This document shows, one piece after another, positions 10,089 to 22,274 of a DNA stretch of 64,000 nt. The stretch is from the NCBI GenBank assembly GCA_002914805.1, contig JXTB01000234.1, positions 26,514 through 90,513 of the forward strand, in the 5' to 3' direction. The DNA is from Parasponia andersonii (lineage: Eukaryota > Streptophyta > Magnoliopsida > Rosales > Cannabaceae). Position 1 is the first letter of the stretch. Each line of letters opens with the position of its first letter. The notes under the pieces are model-generated. The model saw nothing but the letters and a program-made list of their open reading frames with translations, did no database searches and had not been told where the DNA came from. The position numbers and the translations under genes were made by a program.

Positions 10089-12755
10089 TGTAAATCCCCT
10101 TAAAAATTAAGGGTAAAATTGTAACTTTTAGGCAAATGGCAAACTTATAATTTTAAGTTTTCGGGTATTTAATTAATTAAATCTGAGATAAATGTGGACT
10201 CATTTAAGTCTAGATTTATTTGGCTTAAATTGAAATTATTTTTGAAAAAAGAGGGACTAAACTGAAAGAATCCGTCATATTTTGTGGCCAAAGTATAATG
10301 TTGAGGAGTTTTTCTGTCTACTCAGATAACGCCACGTGTCCCACTCTCTACAGTTTTCAAAATTTCCTATTAGTCTTTCAAGTTCTCTTTCTTTTCCCCA
10401 TGAGGTCCCCAACCATTAACAAAACACACACCCTTCGGTTATTATTCACTCGCGACTAAACTGCTGCCTGTGCCGCCCCACGTGCCTATCCGCCGTGACC
10501 AGGAGGTGCTGACGAAGCCACATCGGGTGCTGCCGCCATGGAACATCGTACCTCTCGAAGAAAAGGGCTGCCGAAGGTACCGCCATTGGAATTGTACTGT
10601 TGAATTTTAAAGTAAGAAATGGATTGATTTAAAAATGGACGAAAACGGTCACCATTTCTTCTTCTGACGTCCGATTAGCTCACCGTCAGCACTATTCAAC
10701 TCGACTCGACGTTAGCTTCCAATTTCGACTACTCATGGCTTCTAACTCGGCTCTGGTGAGAAGTTGGTTACTATAGTAATTTTATAATATTAATTTTTTG
10801 TGGTATTTTCGTAATTATTTCGAAAATGAGTTATTTTATCTGAGAAAATTATTTCTTGTGAAAGAAGAAATTGAAACGAGAAATATCACAATTTCAAAGT
10901 GTTGAAACGGAGTTTGGAAGTGTGTTAATTATCGATATGAAAAAGTGGCATTTATCTAAATATTTTCAAATATGATATTTTTATTATTTTCGGATTTTAT
11001 AGCTTAATTAATGCTCGAGAACTCGAAACTGAGTTATGACTTCAAATTTGGACTCAGTGAGGTCGAAACATGGATTTTGATATAAAATATCATTATATTC
11101 TGAAGTGGCACGAAAATCGAGAACATAACTCGTGAAATTGCACTTTTTTGCGTCTCACGGGCTGGTATCACATCGGGACTATTTTCAACAAGCTTTATTT
11201 CTAACCCAACATTTTTGGGTGCTCTTAATTCAGTGGCAACCTCCGTTTATCAATCTGAGGCTCCGTTTGGAAATTCACTTTTTCAAGTAAACATGTCGGG
11301 ATCCAAGAATGACCATCTGAGCAACTAAGTGACAAACTGAGAACTTTTCTAGTGTCGTTAGCTCGGTATAATTATATTTTGAGGTAGGGGATTCAACTGC
11401 CTTGTTTCCTCTTATTTTTCATAAAAATTAGATTTTATTGTGAAAAGTGAAATTTCATGATTTTATTAAATTAAATTGTTTGAATAATTATTTTAGTGAA
11501 TTATGGATTTTATGGACTGCTTTGGGTATTTTTCGTGTGATTTTGAACAAGTTTTATACTTGGGACTTGATTAAACCATTGGAACTGTACTGTTGGATTT
11601 TAAAGTAAGAAATAGATTCATTTCAAAATCAGAGTATGTTTAGAATAATATTGCATGATTATTTACATTACCTCTCGTATTGCACATACCATAGGATCAT
11701 ATATGAGATCCATCTTAGGCATTGCGGTATTTAGTTAGCAACCATTGTTCCTGTCCTCAGTGAGAGTCCGCAAATCTGCGTGGAGTTTTTGAGTCCCCCA
11801 TTCAGTAAGTGTAGGCATTCAGTTACCCTTCCACTTCGGTAGGTATAGATACATGGGTGTCCCTCCGATTTCTAGGATTAAGTTTCAGGTAGAGAGTACT
11901 CAGTACATATAATACGAGTTACTATAGTTCGTGATGAAAGAATGTGAGCTCATAGGATTGTTTAATTTGTAAAACGTGCACTATGGATTATTTATTTGAT
12001 TTTTCTTATTAGTTTTAAATATGATTTCAGATGGTGATTTCAACTCGTATTTGAGTTGATATATTATGAAATTATTTTTTTTATGAACAACTAACTATGC
12101 AAGGAATTTTTAAATGAATGTTTTCCCGAAAAGGCGATTAGGTATCCTACTGGACATTTCATGCTCACCCCTACTTTTCCTTTTTTCAGGTATCTGACTA
12201 TTCAAGGTAACTATCTTGATGGGTAGACAAGCCATGCAGCTTATGCATGTAGTCCTATTCTAAATCTCTAGTAGGTGTTCGTACTCTGTTATGTTGTTTT
12301 CTTTGTTCAATTATTCAGCTAAAATTAGTAAATATACTAAGTGTATGTATGAGGATAGTGTCATTTTGGGAACTTAAAATTGCAAGTGATATTATATAAT
12401 CTATTTTGTATTTTGAAGTAAAAATTTTAGTTTAACTCAATTTATCAAAATTTATGATTTCTCAACAAGTTTCCAAATGTGATAGCTGAAATTTTTTTAA
12501 AAAACTTTGATGAGTATTTTTTTTATGTAATTAAAATCTAATAAGAGTTTTAATGATTTTAGTATTTATAATAATTTGAGGACCAAAAAAATCTAAAACT
12601 AATGGAAAGTTTCATAGTTATATAATTTGTTACTTTGGAGGACAAAAATGAAAATTTTAAGTACTAAATTTTCTGGAATATCAGAAAATCGCTGTTTACA
12701 ACTATTTTACATAAAAATTGCTAAAAGTCATGACTTTGGATTTCTAGTAATGACA
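10089..12755 (+). repeat. 5' LTR of LARD-like element
   Basis: About 2.67 kb, starting TGTAAATCCCC and ending near TGACA. It aligns throughout with 16431-19028, including the G+C-richer stretch around 10440-10570 with a CCACGTG motif and the 'ggtgagaagttggtta' block. It carries about 50 bp (10583-10632) missing from the other LTR, which accounts for most of the length difference. Confidence 0.85.
10583..10635 (+). repeat. Duplicated filler segment inside the 5' LTR
   Basis: The segment ('ccattggaattgtactgttg' onwards to 'ggattgatttaaaaat') is a near copy of 11577-11632 in the same LTR and of 17857-17910 in the 3' LTR. The equivalent place in the 3' LTR (about 16930) lacks it, so it was added after the LTRs diverged. 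Confidence 0.7.
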
Positions 12756-12759
12756 TAAA

Positions 12760-12771
12760 TAGTATTAGAGC
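12760..12771 (+). other. Primer binding site of LARD-like element
   Basis: TAGTATTAGAGC lies five bases after the LTR end. It differs from the tRNA-iMet-complementary TGGTATCAGAGC at two positions, one G-to-A and one C-to-T. Confidence 0.7.
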
Positions 12772-15700
12772 TGCAGGCTTCAGATCCGTTTGGGATCTTG
12801 CCTATGATATTTTGTTGGTTAAAAGAAATTTTGGAAAGTATTTGACAGATACCTAATAGATCACTTAAGAATTGGCTAAATATGTTGTTCTTACTTTGAT
12901 TCATCTTGAATCCTTAGTTCATCTTCCAAGAATGAAATTCTGACAATATTTTGCATGGTTATTCCCTGAAATTCTAGTCTCAGAAATGTCCGGAATGATA
13001 CAAGACTAGTGAATTATATTCCTATCGAAATTCCTAAATTCAAACAGATATTTATTCTTACATTCCTATGTCCATTATTATGATAAATTATACGAACCTT
13101 GTAGGTTCTAATATAGCGATTCAGTGTCTTGTGTCTTGATGGGTGTGACTTGAAATTATTTGTGCTTGTAGAGTTTTTATTTGTATTTCTTAGAAATTAT
13201 TTGTATGCGATTAACCAGTTTGAGTGTCCGGTAATATGTTGTCATAATTTGTATCATGCATTAATAGAACTTTTGGATTGTCATGAGGTATTAATTATCA
13301 TTCATAGATTGCTTTAATAATATGAACTTGGTTAAAAAAAAATAAATAAATAAAAATAAATAAAAAAATAATAGCACCACTTTGAATCTAAGGTTTGCTA
13401 GATTACCAGCATTATAAAATTTAAATAATTATTTTTCTTAAAACTAATTATGGTACTAGTAAGATCTTATTGCATATTTAGTAGTATTGAATTGAAAATA
13501 AAAATCCTTTCTATCAAGTAAATTTTCTATAAACTTGATGTTCCAAATAATATTTTAGTTTAAAAATTAAGTAGATATTTTTGCTAAATATTTTTTAACT
13601 TCTACTTGTCACTTGATTTCGGAAATTAAGGAATACAACTGTAAATTGATTTATAAATTAACTTAGAATGAAACATAAAGTGTTTATGGAATATTTATGT
13701 GGGAACTCTAGGCAAAAAATTTGTATTTTTAAAGGAATTATTGATGTGATTTACTGTAGTATGCATATAAAATTTTGAAGGTTTGTGCATATATTTCTAA
13801 AAGTCAAATATAAAATATCTTGTTACAAGAATTTTGCTAGGTAAAATTTAGTTTTGCTAACTTGTTTGGAATCTTGTATAAATAATGAAATTTTAAACTT
13901 CGAAAACATTATTTGGAGTTTTTGTGAAATCTTGTCATTATGGCTTTATGTGTCTTATTATTTGGATGTATTTATTCTTTCCAACTTCTCATTATGTATA
14001 CGATTTATCTTATTGATATAAACTTGACATTGGTGTCCTTTAGGTTATTAAATCCTTGTTGGTTAAGTAAGAAAGTAGTATTGACTTTGCATTATTTTTC
14101 TCACTTGGATAATTGAGTAATTGTGTGTTTGATTTAGTTTGATATCCCAAGTGTTGGGAGTTTAGGACGATATTTCATTTGAGTTTTTAAATAAAAATAT
14201 TTTGGTTATAAATACCTAAGTCTTAGAGAGACTTATGTGGTGTATAATGATATACTGCCTTTTTCATTAAAATTTATTTGAAAATTTTGACTCATGAAAC
14301 TTGGATTTTCAAATAAATAAGAGCTATGAATTAATATGTTTGACAAATTGAGTAAGGTTAAAAAAAAATTATACTTGATACACTATTATTTTCTAAAATG
14401 CTTTATAAGTTCTTTCAATTTTTATAATGCCTTTTAAAATCATTTTTAATAAAATTATTAGAGTGTGGTACCTCAAAGTCATAAATCTTAAAGAAAGCTT
14501 CACTTAAACATTACCTAAAGTTTTTCATTAATAAAGAACTATAGAAAATTAATTGCATAACGTGATTTATCAACAAAAAAAAAAAACATGCTTTTGAGCC
14601 ACTTAAGGAGATATGTTGAAAACTACAGATAGGTTTTGAAAAATTTGAAGAAAATTTCTATTATATTTAAATATGATTGACACGTCTAAAGTGCTTGGTA
14701 TTTTAATTAATAAACTATATATCAAACGAAAAATTTCTTCTTGTCTTACTTACTTATCTTAGTTAGTGGAATTAGTGTATTAGATACTAAAAAAACAACT
14801 AATGATGACAATATTCAATCTTGTCGTTGTATTGCCTCTTGATATTAATGAGTGAGTGTTACTTAATGTACTTTGCTTGTTTTGACTTTTGGAAATCTTT
14901 GAAGACTATGGTTATAATCTGTTATGGGTCAGAGTCCTTATTGAATTTGTTATTATTGAGTTCAGTTTGTAGCTCATTTGATTTAAATTGAATCACAACA
15001 TCGTTATGGTAGTATAATTGATGGTATTTGAGATTATTTACTCATGGATATGCCTAGAGAGTTGTTGAACTCTTGTTATTATATTTTAAAAAGGAATACT
15101 TATAGTTCAAGTTTGGTTTTCTAATAATCAATGTGAAACCTTATTGTGAACTAATATAATATTCCGATATGCCCTTGATATTTACGCTGTATGTTTTCAA
15201 AACTATTTTTGATTTAAAAATGAAATGAGGTTAGATGGGAGATAGATGTCACTGCAGAGATAGCTTATTCTATTGAAATCTTGTTTCTGGGGTATTGTAG
15301 TATTGTTAACAGTTTATTTGCATATTGATTATTAAGTCATTTCTATATGACTTTCTCTTATACCAGAGACTTAGAAAGTCCTTGGAAATGAGTGACGATT
15401 TGGCATTATTATTATAATTCTATGTTAGGCAAAGAGACTGGGAGAGTTTCTAAATTTAATTGTTGAATGAGTCATTATGATATGGTATAATGTTACCTTG
15501 GGTAAAAGAATTGTGAAGTCTTTGGATAATATTTGTTATCTGAGTCCTTGCATTTTATATGCTTGGATTTTAGAAATTTAGCTGGTGATATTTGTTGTGC
15601 TCTGTGCTTCTACGTTGATAATTTCCTGTTATGGATGTTTTAGCCTTGTTCTTGACTAGAAATATTTGTGTACATGGTTATTATATGCTCATTATGAGGA

Positions 15701-16416
15701 ACGGTAAATAACTTATATCATTAGACTCTTATGCCGTTTCTAACCTCTAAAACTTATCTATCTTGTGTGGTACAATATAAGTATAATTGCTTTCTATTCG
15801 AGACCTTGTTGGGTACTATACTGTGTTGATGGAGATTTTGTTAGAATCTCTGAACTTAGTGATTGATTAAGACTAAGGTTAGTTATAGATAAATGGAATT
15901 TTCCTAGTGTGTTATTAATCATGTATAATCTGGGGACGGTATTGTATGTACTTGACATTTGATCCGTTATACTACTTTGGTACTTAACAATCAGTGTTCT
16001 AATCATACAAGTCTCCCCATAGTTAACACTTAATCATGTTTGTTTCTTTATACACATATAAAGTCATAGAATCTGTTTCAAATGAATAAACTATTCAACT
16101 AAGATAGTTTAATCTAGCAAATATCATAATTTCATATAAGAGAAAGTTATTTATACTCAAAAGGGTAAAATTAGAAATCTACTTTTTAGGGCAAAAATCC
16201 CAACACTAATCTTATACTTGCGTACGGTATGAGTATGATAATAGAAATCTAGCAACTGTTAGATGGTGTATGTTTCGTACTCCTTACTGTGAATAGTATT
16301 TTGTTTTAACCTCTTACACTCTACAACTAATTGTTAATTCTTTGTTAAGCAATTATGACATATCATTCTACTCATATTTCCTAGTTTTATGTTTGAATTT
16401 CAGGATGAAGTTCTTT

Positions 16417-16430
16417 TAAGGAGGGAAGGA
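16417..16430 (+). other. Polypurine tract of LARD-like element
   Basis: 'aaggagggaagga' directly precedes the 3' LTR start TGTAAAAACCC. Together with the upstream 'caggatgaagttctttt' it resembles the 3' end of Tekay-type chromoviruses. Confidence 0.85.
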
Positions 16431-19028
16431 TGTAAAAACCCATAAAAATTAAGGGTAAAATTGTAACTTTTGGGCAAATGGCAAACTTATAATTTTAAAT
16501 TTTCTAGTATTTAATTAATTAAATCTGAGGTGAATGTTGATACATTTAAGTCTAGGTTTATTTGGGGTTAAATTAAAATTATTTTAAAAAAAGGAAGGAC
16601 TAGACTGAGAGAATTTTTTATATTTTGTGGCTAAAATATAATTCTAAGAAGTTTTTTGGTCTAATCAAATGATGCTACGTGTCCCACTATCTACAATTTT
16701 CAAAATTTTCTATTAACCCCCCCAAGTTCTCTTTCTTTCCCCCATGAGGTCCCCAACCATTTACGAAACACACACCCTTCGACTATTGTTCACTCGTGAC
16801 TAAACCGCTGCCTGTGCCGCCCCACGCACCTATCCACTATGACTAGGAGGTGCCAATGAAGCCACGTCAGGTGCTGCCATCGCGAAACACCGCACTCGCC
16901 GAAGAAAAGGGGTGCTGAAAGTACCGCCATCAGAATGGAAAAACAATCATTGTTTCTTCCTCCGACGTCCGATCGGCTCGCCACCAACACCATTCAACTT
17001 GTCTCGATGTTAGCTTCCATTTCCGACCACCACAGCTTCTAACTCGGCTCCGGTGAGAAGTTGGTTATTGTAGTAATTTTATAATATTAAATTTTAGTAG
17101 TATTTTCGTAATTATTTCAGAAATGAGTTATTTTATCAGAGAAAATTATATCTTGTGAAAGAAGAGATTGAAATAAGATATATCATGATTTTGGAGTGTT
17201 GGAACAGAGTTTGAAAGTGCGTTAATTATTGATATGAAAAGTGGCAAGTTTCTAAATATTTTCAAATGTGATATTTTTATTATTTTCGGATTTTAGAGCT
17301 TAATTAATGCTCGGGATCTCGAAACTGAGTTATGACTTCGAATTTGGACTCAATGAGGTCGAGACATGAATTTTGATATAAATTATCACTATATGCTGAA
17401 GTGGCACAAAAATCGAAAAATAGCTCGTGAAATTGCACCGTTTTGCGTGTCGTAGGCCGGTTCCACATTGGGACCGTTTTCGACAAACTTTATGTCTAAT
17501 ACAATATTTTGGAGTACTCTGAGGCTTTGTTTGGAAATTCACTTTTTCAAGTAAACATATCGGGATCCAAGAATGGCCATCTAAGCAACGAGGTGACAAC
17601 CTGAGAACTTTTCCAGCATCGTTAGCTTGGTAAAATTACATTTCGAGGTAGGAGATTCAACTACCTTGTTTGCTCTTATGTTTCATAAAATTGGATTTTA
17701 TTGTAAAAAGTGAAATTTTGTAATTTTATTAAATTAAATTGTTTGAATAATTATTTTAGTGAATTGTGGATTTGTGAAATATTGTGGACTACTTTGGGTA
17801 TTTTACGTGTGATTTTGTACAAGTTTTATACTTGAGACTTGATTAAACCATTGGAATTGTACTGTTGGATTTTAAAGTACAGAATGGATTGATTTAAAAA
17901 TCAGAGCACGTCTAGAATAATACTGCATGGTTGTTTACATTACCTCTCGTAGTGCACATATCATAGGAATATACATGAGGTCTATCTTAGGCATTGCGGT
18001 GTTTAGTAATCGGCCATTGTTCCTGCCCTCGGTGAGAGCCCGTAAATTTGCACGGAGTTTCTGATTTTCCCATTCGGTAGGTGTAGGCATTTACTTACCC
18101 CTCCGGTTTGGTTGGCATATATACATGGGTGTCCCTTTGATTTCTGGGATTAAGTTTCAGGTAGAGAGTACTCAGTACATATAATACAAGTCAGTCTAGT
18201 TCGTGATAAGAGGATATGAGCTCATGAGATTATTTGATTTGTGATATATGCACTATGGATTATTAATCTGATTTGTCTTTTTAGTTTTAAATATGATTTC
18301 AGATGGTGATTTCAACTCATATTTAATTTAGTATATTGTGAAATTATTTTTTTTGAACAACTAACCATGTAGGAAATTTTTAAATAAATGTTTTCTCAAA
18401 AAAGTAATTGGGTATCCTATTGGACATTTCATACTCACCCCTTACTTTTCCTCCTTTCAGTTATCTGACTATTTAAGATTATTGTCTTGATTGGTAGATA
18501 AGCCATACAGTTTGTGCATACAATCCTACTCTAAATCCCAGGTGGGTGTTAGTACTCTGTTATGGTTTTTTCCTTATTCAATTATCTAACTAAGATTAGT
18601 AAATCTACTAAGTGCATGTATGAGGATGGTGTTATTTTGAGAACTTGAAATTACAAGTGATATTAGATAATCTATTTTGTATGTTGAAGTAAGGATTTCA
18701 GTTAAACTCAATTTATCAACGTTTATGATTTCTCAACAAGTTTCCAAATTGGATAGCAGAAAAAAAAATTTAAACTTTGATGAGTATTTTTCTTATATAA
18801 TTAAAAACTGATAAGAGTTTTAATAATTTTGGTAATTATAATTATTTGAGGACCAAAACGAAACTAAAATTAATGGAAAGTTTCATAGTTATAAAATTTG
18901 CTACTTTGGAGGACAAAAACGAAAATTTTAAGTACTAAAATTTTCTGGAATCTCAGAAAGTCACTGTCTAGCACTATTTTTATATTAAAATTACTAAAAG
19001 TCGTGATTTTGGATTTCTGGTCGTGAGA
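16431..19028 (+). repeat. 3' LTR of LARD-like element
   Basis: About 2.6 kb, starting TGTAAAAACCC and aligning with the 5' LTR over its full length. The ORF-like stretches inside it (16790-16993 and 17304-17599, minus) are not conserved as open frames in the sister LTR and are not called as genes. Confidence 0.85.
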
Positions 19029-19130
19029 ATAATTCTTTCAGGAACATTTTGGTCTTTTTAGAGATAATTTGATTCCTTCGAGAATACTCTGGTCCTTTTG
19101 AAGATATTATAGTTTCTTCGGGAACCTTTT
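19029..19130 (+). repeat. Minisatellite units right of the LARD insertion
   Basis: Two and a half tandem units of about 39 bp begin 'attctttcaggaacattttg', 'attccttcgagaatactctg' and 'agtttcttcgggaacctttt'. They match the unit left of the element at 10043-10088. Confidence 0.6.
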
Positions 19131-19734
19131 GACGATGGTATAGGGTGGACCTTTGCTGTATACATAGAGAAATTTTCTTGGACTTGAGACCTCCATATAG
19201 TTCATAAATGTTATATGTTATCAGAATGGCTTAGTATGCTATTCGCGGCTTTGTCAAGCAATACAATATACACATGAATCCCAATTATATAATTATTTTT
19301 TCTAGGTCATGTATACTCTGTATCTGCATGCATTAATTATTGAGTTTCATACTCACATAAATTCTTATACTTTAGATAATATTATCTATATTTGAGTTCA
19401 AAGGAGGAAGATTGACTTTCTGACCACGGTAGGTATATATGTGTATTTTGACCTATGGTTTTCTGACTGAGGATTTTTATATCTGTTTTGAACATGTGTA
19501 TATTATGCATGACTATATGGAAGGTCCACTATATATGTGTGTATTACACTATATGTATAATTATGAGTACAATTTTCCTTATAATTATACAAAGTTAAAA
19601 TAGTTTTAGTTATCTGCTATGTTATTAGTTCTAAGTTGAGTAGTGTCTTTCAATCTTAATTAATAAATTATCATATAAATATTCTATAGGAATGTTAGTG
19701 AAATTGGGGATGTTATAATTTAACTTTTTTTTAT

Positions 19735-19925
19735 TGAAATTTAAATTTTAAAGAAAATAATAGAAAAATTACAAAAAGCTGCCACATAAGCATTTTCCGT
19801 TAATTTATACATGGAACATAATAGAAGGACCAAATTTCAAACAAATAAGCAATACAGGGGATGATACAAAATTCAAGGGCAAAACTGTATGAAGACTATA
19901 ATTAGAGAGAAACAAGACAATGTAT
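19735..19925 (-). repeat. Dispersed repeat, copy B
   Basis: The reverse complement of this segment aligns with 1535-1745 (see that entry). The block with 'atgcttatgtggcagc' and the 'gtattgcttatttgtttg' block are the clearest anchors. Confidence 0.55.
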
Positions 19926-20047
19926 ATTCTTTTTTAATAAAAAAAGTGGGACTTAATTAATGACCACCACTTATTACAAATTTAAAAAAAAATAACACAC
20001 ACATACTCTACCAAGATTTAAAATTCTGACTCACAAACTCACACGTA

Positions 20048-20143
20048 CATCTTCCAAGCCCTATACCAGCTGAGATAGTCCCTGTTGTCAAAATACAATG
20101 CATACTGTAAACAGGAGTCCTGCTGCTGGGAATGATCGCTCAA
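20048..20143 (-). other. Exon-like island of unknown origin
   Basis: On the minus strand a plausible splice acceptor (TA-rich tract ending TTTATAG at about 20144) is followed by about 31 open codons with several Trp and Tyr residues (e.g. YLSWYRAWKMYV) and then TGA. Base composition is less AT-rich than the surroundings. The other two frames are also fairly open, no family is recognised and no upstream exon was found. It could be a gene fragment or chance. Confidence 0.15.
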
Positions 20144-22274
20144 TTCTATAAATATATATATATATTATTTTCCCATGATAAGAATTTCTAATTTTCTACA
20201 CCACTCAATAAAGATAAAATAAAAGACCTTTTTCAATGTGTCCTTCGTCTGTCAATTTTGTCCTCTTCTTTTCCTGTTTTGCCTTTTTCCTTTTTCCCTT
20301 ATTAGAATTTTGATGATGATGATGATCCGTTGCATAAACTTTGATCTATTCCCAACTGTTTGATATTAGACCAGAAAAATTACGCTAGACAAGTCAAATC
20401 TGTTTAGGAATGAATGTCACTAATTTATTTAATTTACTTCATACAACATGATAAAGTAGAAATACTATTGGACACCTTATATATGTAGCAATTCTTTTAA
20501 AATTAAAAAAAATTCTATTTTATATGCAGGATATACATTTTATTTTAAAATATGGAGCATATTATATTATATTAAATATATACGGATATACTGGTTAATT
20601 AATTTGCCAAGTCAACGAATAATTATTATCTTTAAGTAAAATAAGAAGTTTGTATGTGTGTATATATATCCTTTTTTAAGCTACATTTCATGACACAGAG
20701 CATTACATAACCAACATTAATATAATTTTCTCTTTTAAAAGAAGAAAATTTTATTTTGTATGATTACGAATTTATTGTTAGTTTTTGAAACAACTTTTGT
20801 AGAGGAAAAATTGGCTCAAAAATTTTCATAAAACTAATTATTATACGAGTATACAGTATTAATTCATAGAAAATAGAAAATGGAAAGAAAATAGATCGTA
20901 TATCTCTTGTAGTTTATCAGCGGATTCTAGCTTTTTTGTCTTCGAAATCACGATCTTCCAATCCAAACTTTAAGCACAACTAGATGAATGTGTGGGCGTT
21001 ATGTACAATTTCTCAAACTCATATTTTTAGACACTTGCAATATTTTCAACATATGAAATTGACAAACATTTGCTTTTACAGATAATAGAAAAACTCTTTT
21101 TTTTTTTCTCTAGTTTATAGAGGTTCTATAACAAATAATATGTTGTGTATATATTTTTTTGCCAAGTTTCCTCTCTATGTATAGGTATTTATTAAACTAT
21201 TTAGTAAATTAATAATTAATCAAATTAATATATATATATAAAATAGAAACTTGGTCCTTGAGTTTTTTAATAGGTCAAACATAATATTATATATATATAT
21301 ATATAATTAATTAGATTAATTGATTATATACATAAACAAAACTAGTAACTTACTTAAGTGGCTAACACGCCGACGACTAGGATGGCATGTAACACTTCTC
21401 TTTGGGAGAGTGTTTCACTTTTAGTTTGTATCCTAATTTGCATTTATTCAATTATTTAATAATTAGATATTTTAAATTCAAAATTTAAACTAATTAGAAA
21501 CTTATCTCTCCATCAATTAAAATTAATTAATTTAAAATTTATTGATTAATTAATTAATCACAATTATTAATTATAAATAGATATATTATATATCTGGACC
21601 AAGTCTACAGTAATAGAAAAACTGTAATATCCAGTATTGTGTTTGTGAGAAGTGGAATTAGGGACATACGGATATATAATTTAAGTTCCAACGAATTATG
21701 ACAACTTTTGATTAATTTATTTAATTTATTAATTCTAGTATTACTCTATTGAAAATCGAGAATTGCACTCTTGAAATTATATAATTAATTTACCTAGAAA
21801 ACAATGAGTAATCCATCGATTGAATTATTACATGTACTTCAATCCTCTATAGATGATTCATAATTGGAGCTTAGGCTATTATTCCGTTTATATCTTTATC
21901 CTTGTGTTCCATAAATTCTCTAATGAATAATTAATTTATAAGTCTATTATAAATTGAGTACTCAAATTATTCAAGTCCTCAATCAATATACAAGAGAATT
22001 ATTTTTCTAGCTTCCTAAGAGAATAAATGAATTCAGTATCTATAAGTTACATTTTTAGTTATTCATCTCAATATGCTCTCAAGATACAAGTGATTCAGTC
22101 TGTTCGAAAACAAATATTTGACAAGTTCTAAACAGGAGTCTACAACTACTTAGAGTTAAGATTTATCTATATACGATCATCTAGTAATATTATTTAAATT
22201 CTTAATAGTCAACAGAATTTATGTGAGATTCAGATCATGTCTGGTCTAGTTCTATATAGTCATATTATATGAAG

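Larger units (their letters stand above)
12756..16430 (+). other. Non-coding interior of LARD-like element
   Basis: This is 3.7 kb of AT-rich sequence between primer site and purine tract. I found no zinc knuckle, DTGA/DSGA protease box, YxDD reverse transcriptase, integrase or chromodomain signature in either strand. Open frames are short (longest about 70 codons, e.g. 15794-16006 minus) and have no family match. Low-complexity A-rich sequence occurs at 13333-13372. Confidence 0.65.
10089..19028 (+). mobile_element. LARD-like non-autonomous LTR retrotransposon
   Basis: An 8.9-kb element has two long direct repeats (10089-12755 and 16431-19028) around a 3.7-kb interior. The LTR start (TGTAAA..CCC followed by 'taaaaattaaggg') and the upstream block 'atttcaggatgaagttcttt' plus purine tract are the style seen at the 3' ends of Tekay/Del chromoviruses. 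A decayed tRNA-Met primer site follows the 5' LTR. No gag, protease, RT or integrase motif is visible inside. Long LTRs with a non-coding interior of a few kb define LARDs, which depend on enzymes supplied by other elements. The flanks show no exact 5-bp target duplication, and LTR ends are accurate to a few bases. Confidence 0.8.
19131..22274. other. AT-rich intergenic spacer
   Basis: No gene could be supported. The spacer holds dispersed repeat copy B (19735-19925), a less AT-rich exon-like island (20048-20143), short TA runs near 20152, 21230 and 21289, and a (gat)n run near 20313. Confidence 0.6.

Noticed and set aside
17304-17599. Minus ORFs in the 3' LTR of the LARD-like element
   Set aside because: The sister LTR does not keep the frames open, so coding is unlikely.
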